Part shown: piece after piece, positions 26,268 to 34,323 of the stretch | Numbering within the stretch: the stretch's first letter is position 1 | How the letters are laid out: each line of letters starts with the position of its first letter | Assembly (NCBI RefSeq): GCF_024746835.1 | Contig: NZ_CP080531.1 | Span: forward strand, 3,596,001 to 3,660,000 | Source: Mesorhizobium sp. AR02 | Lineage (GTDB): Bacteria > Pseudomonadota > Alphaproteobacteria > Rhizobiales > Rhizobiaceae | DNA: 64,000 nucleotides | Reading direction: 5' to 3' | Program-made: the position numbers and the translations under genes | The notes under the pieces: generated by a model | Told to the model about the DNA's origin: nothing | Database searches by the model: none | The model's input: only the letters and a program-made list of their open reading frames with translations

Positions 26268-27071
26268 ATGCTCGATGCGCTGCGCCTGCTTGCCTGCATT
26301 GCCTGCGCCCAGGCAGTTCCCGTCGCTTCATCGCCGGATGCGCCGGCCGTTGATGTCAAGCTTGTGCTGGCGGTCGATATATCCCTGTCGATGGACGAGA
26401 AGGAATTCGCCCTGCAGCGCGCCGGCTATGTCGAGGCGCTGCGGCATCCCGACTTCATCCAGGCTGTCCGATCCGGCAATACGGGCCGCATCGCGCTCGC
26501 CTATTTCGAATGGGCCGGCACGGTGCGCGACGACGCGGTCATTAGCTGGCAGATCATCGACAGCGCCGAAAGCGCCAACAGCTTTGCCGACAAGGTGGCG
26601 GCGCGCCCGTTCCGGAGTTTTCGCGGCACCTCGATTTCCACAGCACTTGCCTTCGGCGCCGGGCTGTTCGACAGGGCGGATTTCGCCGGCGAGCGCAACG
26701 TCATCGACATATCCGGCGATGGCCCCAACAATATCGGGCCGCCGGTCACCGCGACGCGCGATGCGGCAACCGCCAAAGGCATCGTCATCAATGGCCTGCC
26801 GATCCTGATCAACCCGTCGCCGACCTTCAGCCATCTCGACCGGTATTATGCGCAGTGCGTGACCGGCGGGCCTGGTTCCTTCGTGCTGCCTATCTACTCG
26901 GCCGCCGAATTTTCCACCGCCATCCGGCGCAAGCTGATCCTCGAAGTGAGCAGCATTCAGGACAAGGCCAGGGTCACGCCCGTCGACGGGGATGCGCCGA
27001 TCGACTGCCTGCAAGGGGAACGGGACAGGCGATTCCTGTCGGATCCCTATTTCCCGGAGCTCGACCGGTGA
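26268..27071 (+). CDS. DUF1194 domain protein, vWA-like, exported
   Basis: A 267-residue protein with an N-terminal hydrophobic signal sequence (MLDALRLLACIACAQAVPVA). The MIDAS-type motif is in 'LVLAVDISLSMDEKEF' (D-I-S-L-S), followed by 'GTSISTALAFGAGLFD' and 'NVIDISGDGPNNIG', diagnostic for DUF1194. A TTG two codons upstream (26262) is an alternative start. Function unknown; the vWA fold suggests metal-dependent protein binding in the periplasm. It stands between the ABC gene and a convergent glycosyltransferase. Confidence 0.83.
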   Translation: MLDALRLLACIACAQAVPVASSPDAPAVDVKLVLAVDISLSMDEKEFALQRAGYVEALRHPDFIQAVRSGNTGRIALAYFEWAGTVRDDAVISWQIIDSAESANSFADKVAARPFRSFRGTSISTALAFGAGLFDRADFAGERNVIDISGDGPNNIGPPVTATRDAATAKGIVINGLPILINPSPTFSHLDRYYAQCVTGGPGSFVLPIYSAAEFSTAIRRKLILEVSSIQDKARVTPVDGDAPIDCLQGERDRRFLSDPYFPELDR

Positions 27072-27084
27072 ACTTGCGAAGGGT

Positions 27085-28020
27085 TCAGGCGGGCCGGGCG
27101 CCGAACTTGTTGCGGAACTCAGTGTAGAGATCGCGGCGCCAACGCCGGCCACAGACATAGCCGTTGATCAGCTCCGGCAGCGAATAGCCGAGCGCTTTCG
27201 ACGAACGGTTGGCCATGTAGCCCTCAAACGCCTCCGGTAGGCGGCCCCTGAGAACATCGGCGATGATCTGCCGTGAGATCATGTAGGGCGGAATGTGCGG
27301 GTAGGAGCGGGCGATATGCGGGTGTTTATCCATCAGGTTCGCATAGGCTTCGACATAGCCGCTGCGGCGGCGCGAAATCGAATTCTGCGAATTGTATTTC
27401 GTCCAGTCGATATCCCCGGACAATTGCGCACCGAAGCGCCGTGCCAGGCGCAGCAGCAACTCCCGGTCCTGCATCCGGGTAATGTCGCTGTCGTAACCGC
27501 CAATGGCGAGCAAAGCCTCGCGGCGGGCGGTGATCGCCGTGCCGGCAATGAAGATCGTCTGCGCCACGAGCGTCCGCTCCAGCATCGTGGGGCTCACGAA
27601 TGCCTCGGGATTGATGCAGTTGGTGACACGTCCGCTCTTCAGCGAGACATATGAGCTGATCAGAACTTCGAGTGACGGATCGTCATCGAACCGGGCCAGG
27701 GTGCGCTCGAGCCGGTGCGGCAAGTAGACGTCGTCCGAATCAAGGAAGGTCACCACCGGTGCCCGCGCACGCTCGATTCCGGCATTCCGGGCGGCGTTTG
27801 CGCCTCGCCATTTCGCTCCGACATAGATCAGGCGCGGGTCGCTGATGCGGGCCAGCGCCGCTTCCGTGCCATCGGTGGAGCCATCGTCGACGACGATATG
27901 TTCAAGCCTCGGCATGCTCTGGGAAAGCACGCTTTCGACGGCACGCAATACCGTTTCGCGCCGATTGTGGGTTGGCGTGATGACCGTGATAAGGGGCGTG
28001 CGCTCCGTCTTCCCGGTCAT
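27085..28020 (-). CDS. Family 2 glycosyltransferase
   Basis: A 311-residue GT-A type glycosyltransferase. N-terminal 'LITVITPTHNRRETVLRAVE', 'IVVDDGSTDGTEAAL' for nucleotide-sugar binding, 'VTFLDSDDVYLPHRL' as the DxD motif, and 'MQDRELLLRLARRFG' near the acceptor side (ED/QD-type base). No membrane segment is seen, so it is cytoplasmic or peripheral. No other polysaccharide genes are nearby, so the product glycan cannot be inferred. Confidence 0.88.
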   Translation of the reverse strand: MTGKTERTPLITVITPTHNRRETVLRAVESVLSQSMPRLEHIVVDDGSTDGTEAALARISDPRLIYVGAKWRGANAARNAGIERARAPVVTFLDSDDVYLPHRLERTLARFDDDPSLEVLISSYVSLKSGRVTNCINPEAFVSPTMLERTLVAQTIFIAGTAITARREALLAIGGYDSDITRMQDRELLLRLARRFGAQLSGDIDWTKYNSQNSISRRRSGYVEAYANLMDKHPHIARSYPHIPPYMISRQIIADVLRGRLPEAFEGYMANRSSKALGYSLPELINGYVCGRRWRRDLYTEFRNKFGARPA

Positions 28021-28397
28021 GCCGCCTCAGCCGTTTCCAGCGCAAAAATGCGCTTCCTGCCAGGTCTTTCGATCTTCAGGGTGATCGAATCGATCGGACT
28101 TCCCTTTCCACGACGCATCGTCGGATTTGTTGGTGACGCTACAAAAAACAGCTTGCCGTGTCACCCATCCTGCTGGTGCGCGACCCGCGCGAAAGGACGA
28201 ATTCCCGTCCTAGCGCTCCAATTGCAACAGCGTCGCCGGGCAAGAGCGTTTGCGACGGGTCGTCGGAGGGATCGGCCCATCGCGACTTGGTCGCGTTCAT
28301 TCCATTACCTCGGAGGTAATCGCTTTGCGATGGCCGCTCCGGCAGATTGCCCTCGTGGGGCCGGCAAATCGGCTTCGATCGACAAGGGAGTTACGTC
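28021..28397. other. 377-bp intergenic region before the DUF1330 gene
   Basis: Divergent spacer between the glycosyltransferase and DUF1330 genes. It holds a perfect palindrome at 28304-28320 and a small inverted repeat AGGACG / CGTCCT at 28195-28212. No coding sequence is convincing. The DUF1330 gene has a good ribosome-binding site (GGGAG, about 10 bp before its ATG). Confidence 0.5.
28304..28320. promoter_or_regulatory. Perfect palindromic operator candidate ATTACCTC-G-GAGGTAAT
   Basis: A 17-bp sequence with perfect 8-bp arms about 80 bp upstream of the DUF1330 start. Palindromes with TTACC/GGTAA half-sites are of the type bound by dimeric winged-helix repressors (HxlR/MarR class). No regulator gene is adjacent, so the binding protein is unknown. 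Confidence 0.55.
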
Positions 28398-28718
28398 ATG
28401 ACCGCTTACGCCGTTGCCCATATGCGCCAAGTCACAATGGGCCCGCAGATCGTCGAGTATCTGCATAAGATCGATGCCACGCTGGAACCATTTGGAGGCC
28501 GTTTCCTGGTCCATGGCGGCGATGTGGAGGTGATCGAGAACGAATGGCCAGGCAACCTCATCATCATCGAATTTCCCGACCGGCATCAGGTGCGCAGCTG
28601 GTACAATTCGCCAGCCTACCGGGCGATCCTTCCACTGCGCACCGATAATTCGGACTCCGACGTAATCATCGTTGACGGCGTCGAGCATCCGCACAAGGCT
28701 ACGGATGTGCTTGGCTGA
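28398..28718 (+). CDS. DUF1330 family protein
   Basis: A 106-residue small alpha/beta protein of the dimeric ferredoxin-like (ABM-type) fold. It matches DUF1330: 'MTAYAVAHMRQVTMGPQIVE', 'LEPFGGRFLVHGGDVEVIE', 'LIIIEFPDRHQVRSWYNSPA' and 'YRAILPLRTDNSDSDVIIVD'. Start at ATG 28398 with GGGAG upstream. Function unknown; related folds act in heme or aromatic ligand chemistry. The macro-domain gene follows after 13 bp, so the two are probably co-transcribed. Confidence 0.88.
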   Translation: MTAYAVAHMRQVTMGPQIVEYLHKIDATLEPFGGRFLVHGGDVEVIENEWPGNLIIIEFPDRHQVRSWYNSPAYRAILPLRTDNSDSDVIIVDGVEHPHKATDVLG

Positions 28719-28731
28719 CGGAGATAGCCTC

Positions 28732-29187
28732 ATGCGGACGATTCGTGGCGATCTGTTGCAACTTGCGCTTGACGGAGAGTTCGACGCGATCGTGCATGGC
28801 TGCAATTGCCAATGCCAGATGGGCAAAGGCATTGCCCTTTCCATCAAGCAACGGTTTCCGCAGGCCTACGCCGTGGATCTCGCGACCGCGAAAGGCGACC
28901 GCGCCAAGCTGGGCACCATCTCGGTTGCCGAGATCCGGCGCGAGGATCGAAGTTTCCACGTCATCAATGGCTACACCCAGTTTCACTGGCAGGGCCAGGG
29001 CGTGAAGGCTGACTACGACGCCATCCGCAATGTCATGAAGGCGGTGAAGGCTGGGTTCGCCGGCCGGCGTATCGGCTATCCCAGGATTGGCGCGGGCCTG
29101 GCGGGAGGCGACTGGGCAACGATTGCTTCAATCATCGATGAGGAGCTGGCGGGCGAGAACCACAGGCTGGTCGAATACGCCCCGTAA
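28732..29187 (+). CDS. Macro domain protein (ADP-ribose binding / Appr-1''-p processing)
   Basis: A 151-residue stand-alone macro domain. 'DAIVHGCNCQCQMGKGIALS' is the adenosine/ribose-binding loop and 'RIGYPRIGAGLAGGDW' the phosphate-binding loop. Such proteins remove ADP-ribose from proteins or nucleic acids, or act on ADP-ribose 1''-phosphate. ATG 28732 follows a GGAG site and fits the family start (MRTIRGDLLQLAL). Located directly after the DUF1330 gene and convergent with metW (2-bp gap). Partners such as an ADP-ribosyltransferase are not nearby. Confidence 0.9.
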   Translation: MRTIRGDLLQLALDGEFDAIVHGCNCQCQMGKGIALSIKQRFPQAYAVDLATAKGDRAKLGTISVAEIRREDRSFHVINGYTQFHWQGQGVKADYDAIRNVMKAVKAGFAGRRIGYPRIGAGLAGGDWATIASIIDEELAGENHRLVEYAP

Positions 29188-29189
29188 CG

Positions 29190-29807
29190 TCAGCTCCGCT
29201 TCAGCAGAAACACCGCCTGCTGGCCAAAGAAATTCCAGAACCACCAGGGCATCGACAGGCCGATCTTCTGGCCGGCGGCGTCGAGCGCGGTCGCCTTCTC
29301 CACCGTAGCGCCGAGTTCTTCGCACAGATTGACGAAGTCGCGGATGGTGCAGAAATGGATGTTAGGCGTGTCGTACCAGGAATAGGGCAGGTCCTGGGTC
29401 ACCGGCATGCGGCCTTTGACGAACAGCGACAGGCGCACCCGCCAATGGCCGAAATTGGGGAACGAGACGATCGCCCGGTCGCCGATCCGGAGCAATTCGT
29501 CGAGCACCAGCTTCGGGTTGCGGGTCGCCTGCAAGGTCTGCGAAAGGACGACGAAGTCAAAACCCTTGTCGGGATAGAATTCGAGATCCTTGTCGGCATC
29601 GCCCTGGATGACGGAGAGGCCGCGCGCCACGCATTCGTTGACGCCGCGCTGCGACAGTTCAAGTCCACGGCCGTCGACCTGCTTGGTTTCCTGCAGCAAT
29701 TCGAGCAATGAGCCGTCGCCCGAACCGACGTCGAGCACGCGGGACTGCGGCGGGATGAGGTTGGCGACGACCTCGAGGTCGACGCGCTGGCTGCCGTTCA
29801 CACTCAT
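29190..29807 (-). CDS. metW: Methionine biosynthesis protein MetW
   Basis: Class I methyltransferase-fold protein encoded with metX and needed for, or helping, homoserine O-acyltransferase activity. The product has 205 residues; the SAM motif is 'VLDVGSGDGSLLELL', followed by 'GVNECVARGLSVIQGDADK', 'FDFVVLSQTLQATRNP' and 'SFPNFGHWRVRLSLFVKGRM', diagnostic for MetW. Its ATG shares a base with the metX stop (TAATG), so the pair is translationally coupled under the SAM-II riboswitch. Confidence 0.95.
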   Translation of the reverse strand: MSVNGSQRVDLEVVANLIPPQSRVLDVGSGDGSLLELLQETKQVDGRGLELSQRGVNECVARGLSVIQGDADKDLEFYPDKGFDFVVLSQTLQATRNPKLVLDELLRIGDRAIVSFPNFGHWRVRLSLFVKGRMPVTQDLPYSWYDTPNIHFCTIRDFVNLCEELGATVEKATALDAAGQKIGLSMPWWFWNFFGQQAVFLLKRS

Positions 29808-30973
29808 TATACGAGCCCCCTGGCGCGCGCCGCCGAGCCGATGAAGCCGTTGATGGCGGCGAACAGCTCCGGCTCGTCGAGCAGGAAGGCGTCGTGGCCG
29901 CGATCGGTCTCGATCTCGACGAAGGATACCGAGGCGCCGGCGGCATTGAGCGCGTGCACGATGGAACGGCTCTCTTCGGTCGGAAACAGCCAATCCGATG
30001 TGAACGACACGAGGCAGAAGCGGGTCTTGGTACCGGCAAAGGCGTCCGCCAGCCGGCCGCCATGGTCGGCGGCGAGGTCGAAATAGTCCATGGACCGCGT
30101 CATGTAGAGATAGGAATTGGCGTCGAAGCGGTCGACGAAGGTCATGCCCTGGTGGCGCAGATAGCTTTCGATCTGGAAGTCGGCATCGAAGCCGAAAGTC
30201 AGGTGGTCGCGGTCCTGCAAATTGCGGCCGAATTTGCGGTGCAGGGCGGCTTCCGAAAGGTAGGTGATGTGAGCGGCCATGCGCGCCACCGCCAGGCCCT
30301 TTTCAGGGCGCTTGCCATGCTCGAAATATTTGCCGCCATGCCAGTCCGGATCGGCCATGACGGCTTGCCGGCCAACCTCGTGGAAGGCGATGTTCTGCGA
30401 GGAATGGCGGGCGCCGGTGGCGATCGGCAGCGCCGAAAAGACGCGCTCGGGATAGCACGACGCCCATTCCAGCACCTGCATGCCGCCCATCGAGCCGCCG
30501 AGCACGCAGAACAGCTTTTCGATGTCGAAATGATCGATCAGCATCTGCTGCGCGCGCACCATGTCGCGGATGGTGATGACGGGCAGGTCGAGCCCATAGG
30601 GCTTGCCGGTGGCGGGGTTGGTCGAAGCCGGTCCGGTTGAGCCGAGGCAACCGCCGATGACGTTGGAGCAGATGACGAAGAAACGGTTGGTGTCGATGAT
30701 CTTGCCGGGGCCGATCAGCACTTCCCACCAGCCCGGCTTGCCGGTCACCGGATTGGTGTTGGCGACATGCTGGTCGCCGGTCAGCGCATGGCAGACAAGG
30801 ATGGCATTGGAGCGCGCATCGTTCAGCGTGCCATAGGTCTGGTAAGCGATCTGGAACGGCGACAGCAGCGTGCCGGCATCGAGCTTGAGCGGCTTGTCGG
30901 GGCCAAAGCGCAACACCGGACTCGACGGCTGGTCGGCCTCATTGTTGGTCTTTCCTGCGCGCAGAGCGGCCAT
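29807..30973 (-). CDS. metX: Homoserine O-acetyltransferase (MetX)
   Basis: Acylates homoserine, the committing step of methionine synthesis. Alpha/beta-hydrolase fold of 388 residues. Catalytic Ser in '[14 protein letters not shown]', Asp in '[14 protein letters not shown]' and His in '[10 protein letters not shown]'. Also '[20 protein letters not shown]' as in MetX. Whether it uses acetyl- or succinyl-CoA cannot be read with certainty. It is the first gene after the SAM-II riboswitch and terminator, so repressed when SAM is plentiful. Confidence 0.95.
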   Translation of the reverse strand: MAALRAGKTNNEADQPSSPVLRFGPDKPLKLDAGTLLSPFQIAYQTYGTLNDARSNAILVCHALTGDQHVANTNPVTGKPGWWEVLIGPGKIIDTNRFFVICSNVIGGCLGSTGPASTNPATGKPYGLDLPVITIRDMVRAQQMLIDHFDIEKLFCVLGGSMGGMQVLEWASCYPERVFSALPIATGARHSSQNIAFHEVGRQAVMADPDWHGGKYFEHGKRPEKGLAVARMAAHITYLSEAALHRKFGRNLQDRDHLTFGFDADFQIESYLRHQGMTFVDRFDANSYLYMTRSMDYFDLAADHGGRLADAFAGTKTRFCLVSFTSDWLFPTEESRSIVHALNAAGASVSFVEIETDRGHDAFLLDEPELFAAINGFIGSAARARGLV

Positions 30974-31044
30974 TCTCGTCTCACTTGCTGCATCATATCA
31001 GACGAAAAATCGCCGCCGATGCGTCCGTCCGGCCGGCCGCGGAC

Positions 31045-31080
31045 AATAAAAAACCGGCATTGCCGTTCGCAAAGCCGGTT
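31045..31080 (-). terminator. Intrinsic terminator between the SAM-II aptamer and metX
   Basis: Minus strand AACCGGC (31080-31074) pairs with GCCGGTT (31058-31052) and is followed by TTTTTATT. The 5' arm's ACCGGC is also complementary to GCCGGT inside the aptamer (31136-31131), so an anti-terminator pairing is conceivable. Confidence 0.75.
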
Positions 31081-31095
31081 ACGTCACGCAAACGG

Positions 31096-31148
31096 CCCTT
31101 TAGCGAATTGTTTAACGTGGCTGCAAGCCGACCGGCCAAATCACCACG
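31096..31148 (-). promoter_or_regulatory. SAM-II riboswitch (metA motif) controlling metX-metW
   Basis: S-adenosylmethionine-sensing RNA of Alphaproteobacteria. The minus strand reads CGTGGTGATTTGGCCGG (from 31148), then a GCTTGCAGCCACG segment closing stem P1 (CGTGG 31148-31144 with CCACG 31120-31116), then TTAAACAA and TCGCTAAAGGG for the pseudoknot. These are the near-invariant blocks of the SAM-II consensus. Located 123 bp before metX, the usual target. Confidence 0.95.
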
Positions 31149-31162
31149 GAACTGTCACTGCC

Positions 31163-31191
31163 CTTCTAGAACTCGCCCGCTCTGCCGTCAA
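31163..31191 (-). promoter_or_regulatory. Promoter of the metX-metW transcript
   Basis: Minus strand TTGACG (31191-31186), 17-bp spacer and TAGAAG (31168-31163). Transcription would begin near 31156, just before the first base of the SAM-II aptamer, which supports the call. Confidence 0.65.
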
Positions 31192-31304
31192 TGCCGGCAT
31201 CTGGGCCGACTGCTGGGACCACTGCCGCCTCTCGACATTGCAGGCCATGGCTTGTATTTCCGCTGCGGCCTCCGGGTGGAGGCATTTCGTCGGATTTTGC
31301 AGAA

Positions 31305-32414
31305 ATGAACAAGACACCGGATCAGGCACGTCCAACCCCGCGCGCGGGCATCATGGACATCGACGCCTATGTGCCCGGCAAGAGCGCCGCACCCGCCGGT
31401 GTCGCCAAGGTCTACAAGCTGTCGTCGAACGAGAACCCGCTCGGCCCGTCGCCGAAGGCGATCGAAGCCGCGCGTGAGGTTGCCGCCAAACTCGACATCT
31501 ATCCCGATGGCACCGCCAGGCGGCTGCGCGAGGCGATCGCCGAGGTGCATGGCCTCAACGCGCAGAACATCATCTGCTCCAACGGCTCCGACGAGATCCT
31601 CGGCCTGTTGGCGCAGACCTATCTCTCGCCCGGCGACGAGGCCATATTCACCGAACACGCCTTCATGGTCTACAAGATCTACATCCAGTCGGCCGGTGCT
31701 GCGCCGATCGCGGTCAAGGAGGCCGATGAGCGCGCCGACATCGATGCGATGCTGGCCGCCGTCACACCGCGCACGAAAATCGTGTTCCTTGCCAACCCCA
31801 ACAACCCGACCGGCACCTATGTACCGTTCCAGGAGGTGCGCCGCCTGCATGCCGGCCTGCCCCGCAATGTGCTTTTGGTGCTCGACGCGGCCTATGCCGA
31901 ATATGTCCGCCGCAACGACTATGAGGCTGGTATCGAGCTGGTCGGTAGCGCCGAGAATGTGGTGATGACGCGCACCTTCTCCAAGATCGGCCTTGGCGGG
32001 GCGCGGATCGGCTGGATGTATGCGCCCATGCACATCGTCGACGCGATCAACCGCGTGCGCGGTCCCTTCAACGTCAATGCGACGGCGATCGAGGCTGGCA
32101 TCGCGGCGATCCGCGACCGCGCCCATGTCGAGCGCAGCGTGGCGCACAACGAGACCTGGCTCACCTGGCTGAGCGAAGAGATGACCGGGCTCGGTCTGCG
32201 GGTGACGCCCAGCGTCGGCAATTTCCTGCTCATTCATTTTCCCGATGACCGGAAGCATTCGGCGGCCGCGGCGGACGAGTATCTGACCGCGCGCGGCTAT
32301 ATCTTGCGGCGCGTTTCCGGCTACGGCTTTCCCAACGCGTTGCGCATGACCGTCGGTACCGAAGAAGCCAATCGCGGCGTTGTCGCCGCGCTCACGACAT
32401 TCTTGAAAAGCTAG
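31305..32414 (+). CDS. hisC: Histidinol-phosphate / aromatic aminotransferase
   Basis: PLP-dependent class I/II aminotransferase of 369 residues, HisC subfamily. '[20 protein letters not shown]', 'NPNNPTGTY' at 164-172, and the PLP lysine Lys227 in '[16 protein letters not shown]'. It is encoded 38 bp before the prephenate dehydrogenase gene, so besides histidine synthesis it probably acts on phenylpyruvate/4-hydroxyphenylpyruvate, as in other rhizobial hisC-tyrC pairs. Start chosen at ATG 31305; the open frame continues upstream into the metX promoter region. Confidence 0.9.
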   Translation: MNKTPDQARPTPRAGIMDIDAYVPGKSAAPAGVAKVYKLSSNENPLGPSPKAIEAAREVAAKLDIYPDGTARRLREAIAEVHGLNAQNIICSNGSDEILGLLAQTYLSPGDEAIFTEHAFMVYKIYIQSAGAAPIAVKEADERADIDAMLAAVTPRTKIVFLANPNNPTGTYVPFQEVRRLHAGLPRNVLLVLDAAYAEYVRRNDYEAGIELVGSAENVVMTRTFSKIGLGGARIGWMYAPMHIVDAINRVRGPFNVNATAIEAGIAAIRDRAHVERSVAHNETWLTWLSEEMTGLGLRVTPSVGNFLLIHFPDDRKHSAAAADEYLTARGYILRRVSGYGFPNALRMTVGTEEANRGVVAALTTFLKS

Positions 32415-32456
32415 AACGCCCAAAAGCTGGAACGCCCGAAAGCTACAACGCCATGA
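32409..32456 (+). repeat. Three tandem 16-bp units between hisC and tyrC
   Basis: Units start at 32409, 32425 and 32441 and share AGCTxxAACGCCCxAA (third unit partly diverged). The first contains the hisC stop codon and the third the tyrC start codon (32453). Confidence 0.7.
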
Positions 32457-33388
32457 CATCACCGATGTTTGAAAAGATCGCGCTGGTCGGCATCGGCCTG
32501 ATCGGCTCGTCGCTGGCCCGCGTCATCCGACGCGAAGGCCTGGCCGGTCACGTTGCCATCTCAACCCGTAGTGCCGCAACGCTGAAGCGGGCGGAGGAGC
32601 TTGGACTGGGCGATTCCTACACCACGGATGCCAAAGAAGCGGTCCGCGACGCCGATCTGGTCATCGTCTCGGTGCCCGTCGGCTCGTCCGGCGCGGTGGC
32701 TGAGGAAATCGCGCCGGCGCTGAAGAAGGGTGCGATCCTTACCGATGTCGGCTCAACCAAGGCCTCCGTCATCGCGCAGATGCAGCCGCATGTGCCGGAG
32801 GGCGTCCATTTCATTCCCGGCCATCCGCTGGCGGGCACCGAAAAATCCGGACCGGATGCCGGTTTCGCCGATCTGTTCGACAATCGCTGGTGCATCTTCA
32901 CGCCGCTGCCGGACACCGATCCGGATGCTTTGGAGCGGTTGTCGGAATTCTGGCGCCGCTGCGGCGCCAACATCGATACGATGGACCCTCAGCATCACGA
33001 CATGACCCTCGCCATCGTCTCGCATCTGCCGCACATCATCGCCTACAACATCGTCGGCACCGCCGACGATCTGGAATCGGTGACCAAGACGGAAGTGATC
33101 AAATATTCCGCCTCCGGCTTTCGAGACTTCACGCGTCTGGCCGCCTCGGATCCGACCATGTGGCGCGACGTCTGCCTGCACAACAAGGACGCCATCCTCG
33201 AAATGCTGGCGCGGTTTTCGGAAGATCTGGCGTTCCTGCAGCGGGCGATCCGCTGGGGCGACGGCGACAAGCTGTTCGACCTGTTCACCCGCACCCGGGC
33301 GGTGCGCCGCTCGATCATCGAGGCCGGCCAGGATATCGACGCGCCCGATTTCGGCCGTCAGGCCGTAGAACACCCGGCGAAGACTTAA
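32453..33388 (+). CDS. tyrC: Prephenate/arogenate (cyclohexadienyl) dehydrogenase
   Basis: NAD(P)-dependent oxidative decarboxylation leading to tyrosine. 311 residues. Rossmann motif 'ALVGIGLIGSSLARV' (GxGxxG), 'ADLVIVSVPVGSS', 'ILTDVGSTKASV', and the substrate segments 'FIPGHPLAGTEKSGPDAG' and 'HDMTLAIVSHLPHIIAY'. There is no chorismate mutase or ACT domain, as expected for the TyrC type. An upstream hisC makes the partner aminotransferase available. Convergent with the sugar kinase gene (5-bp gap). Confidence 0.92.
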   Translation: MTSPMFEKIALVGIGLIGSSLARVIRREGLAGHVAISTRSAATLKRAEELGLGDSYTTDAKEAVRDADLVIVSVPVGSSGAVAEEIAPALKKGAILTDVGSTKASVIAQMQPHVPEGVHFIPGHPLAGTEKSGPDAGFADLFDNRWCIFTPLPDTDPDALERLSEFWRRCGANIDTMDPQHHDMTLAIVSHLPHIIAYNIVGTADDLESVTKTEVIKYSASGFRDFTRLAASDPTMWRDVCLHNKDAILEMLARFSEDLAFLQRAIRWGDGDKLFDLFTRTRAVRRSIIEAGQDIDAPDFGRQAVEHPAKT

Positions 33389-33393
33389 ACCTG

Positions 33394-34317
33394 TCAGGCG
33401 GGCCAGGTCGCCGCGACCATCGCCAGCGTCTCGGCCCGATCCGGCGCGCCCAGCCTGCCGCCGAAGCGCTGGCATTTGAGCGCGGCGGCGGCACTGGCGA
33501 AGCGCAAGGCCAGCTCGACCGGCATGGCTTCCGCCAGCCCGACGGCAAAGGCGCCGTGAAAGACATCACCCGCCGCCAGCGTGTCGACCGCCTTGATTTT
33601 TGGTGCCGCGACGTGACGGGATGACCCCACCGCCCGATCGAACCACCAGGTGCCTGCCGCGCCGCCGGTGACTGCGACGAAGGCGTCGGTGCGGGAGGCC
33701 ATGTCGGTGCAAGCGGTTTCCAGATCCAGCGCCTGGCCGCATATGGTGCGGACCGCCGGCTCGGAGGCGACGATGTGCGAGGCCAGCGGCAACAGCTGCT
33801 CCAGCACTGCCAGCGGCGCGGTATCGGCATCGAGAATCGCCGGCCGGCCGGCGGCGCGCGCCGCCTTCAGGGCAAGGGTCGCGGCACCCGGCCAGCGCAC
33901 GTCCACCAGCACGGTATCGAACGTAGCGATGTCTGCGAAAGGCAAGGCCTCGGGATTGGTCTGGGCCAGGCTGTCATAGAAAGGCACGATGATGCGCTCG
34001 CCATGCGCATCGACCAGGATCGAGGCCAGTGCCGAGCGCGCGCCAGGGACACGGCGGACATAGGTGCAATCGACGCCCTCGGCCTCGACACCGGCAATCA
34101 GCTGATCGCCGATGGGATCGTCACCGGCGCTCGCCCACAGTGACACCTCGGCGCCCAGGCGATGCGCGGCGCAGGCAGCGCTCGTGGCCATGCCAGAGGC
34201 GATCTGGACACCGTCGGTGGCAATGAATTTTCCCTGATGCGTGGGCAGCGTCTCGATACGCAGGATGGTGTCCAGCGTCAGCGCGCCGGCACTGAGGAGC
34301 CTCACAGGTTTTGCCAT
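33394..34317 (-). CDS. PfkB-family sugar kinase
   Basis: Ribokinase-type carbohydrate kinase of 307 residues. N-terminal 'LLSAGALTLDTILRIETLP', middle 'NPEALPFADIATFDTVLVDV', and the C-terminal PfkB signature 'DTLAAGDVFHGAFAVGLAE' with the catalytic Asp. The N-terminal 'SGMATSAACAAHRLG' is also typical. The substrate (ribose, fructose, sulfofructose or other) cannot be read from sequence. It overlaps no neighbour; only 6 bp separate it from the upstream DUF2125 gene, suggesting co-transcription. Confidence 0.88.
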   Translation of the reverse strand: MAKPVRLLSAGALTLDTILRIETLPTHQGKFIATDGVQIASGMATSAACAAHRLGAEVSLWASAGDDPIGDQLIAGVEAEGVDCTYVRRVPGARSALASILVDAHGERIIVPFYDSLAQTNPEALPFADIATFDTVLVDVRWPGAATLALKAARAAGRPAILDADTAPLAVLEQLLPLASHIVASEPAVRTICGQALDLETACTDMASRTDAFVAVTGGAAGTWWFDRAVGSSRHVAAPKIKAVDTLAAGDVFHGAFAVGLAEAMPVELALRFASAAAALKCQRFGGRLGAPDRAETLAMVAATWPA

Positions 34318-34323
34318 GGCGCG

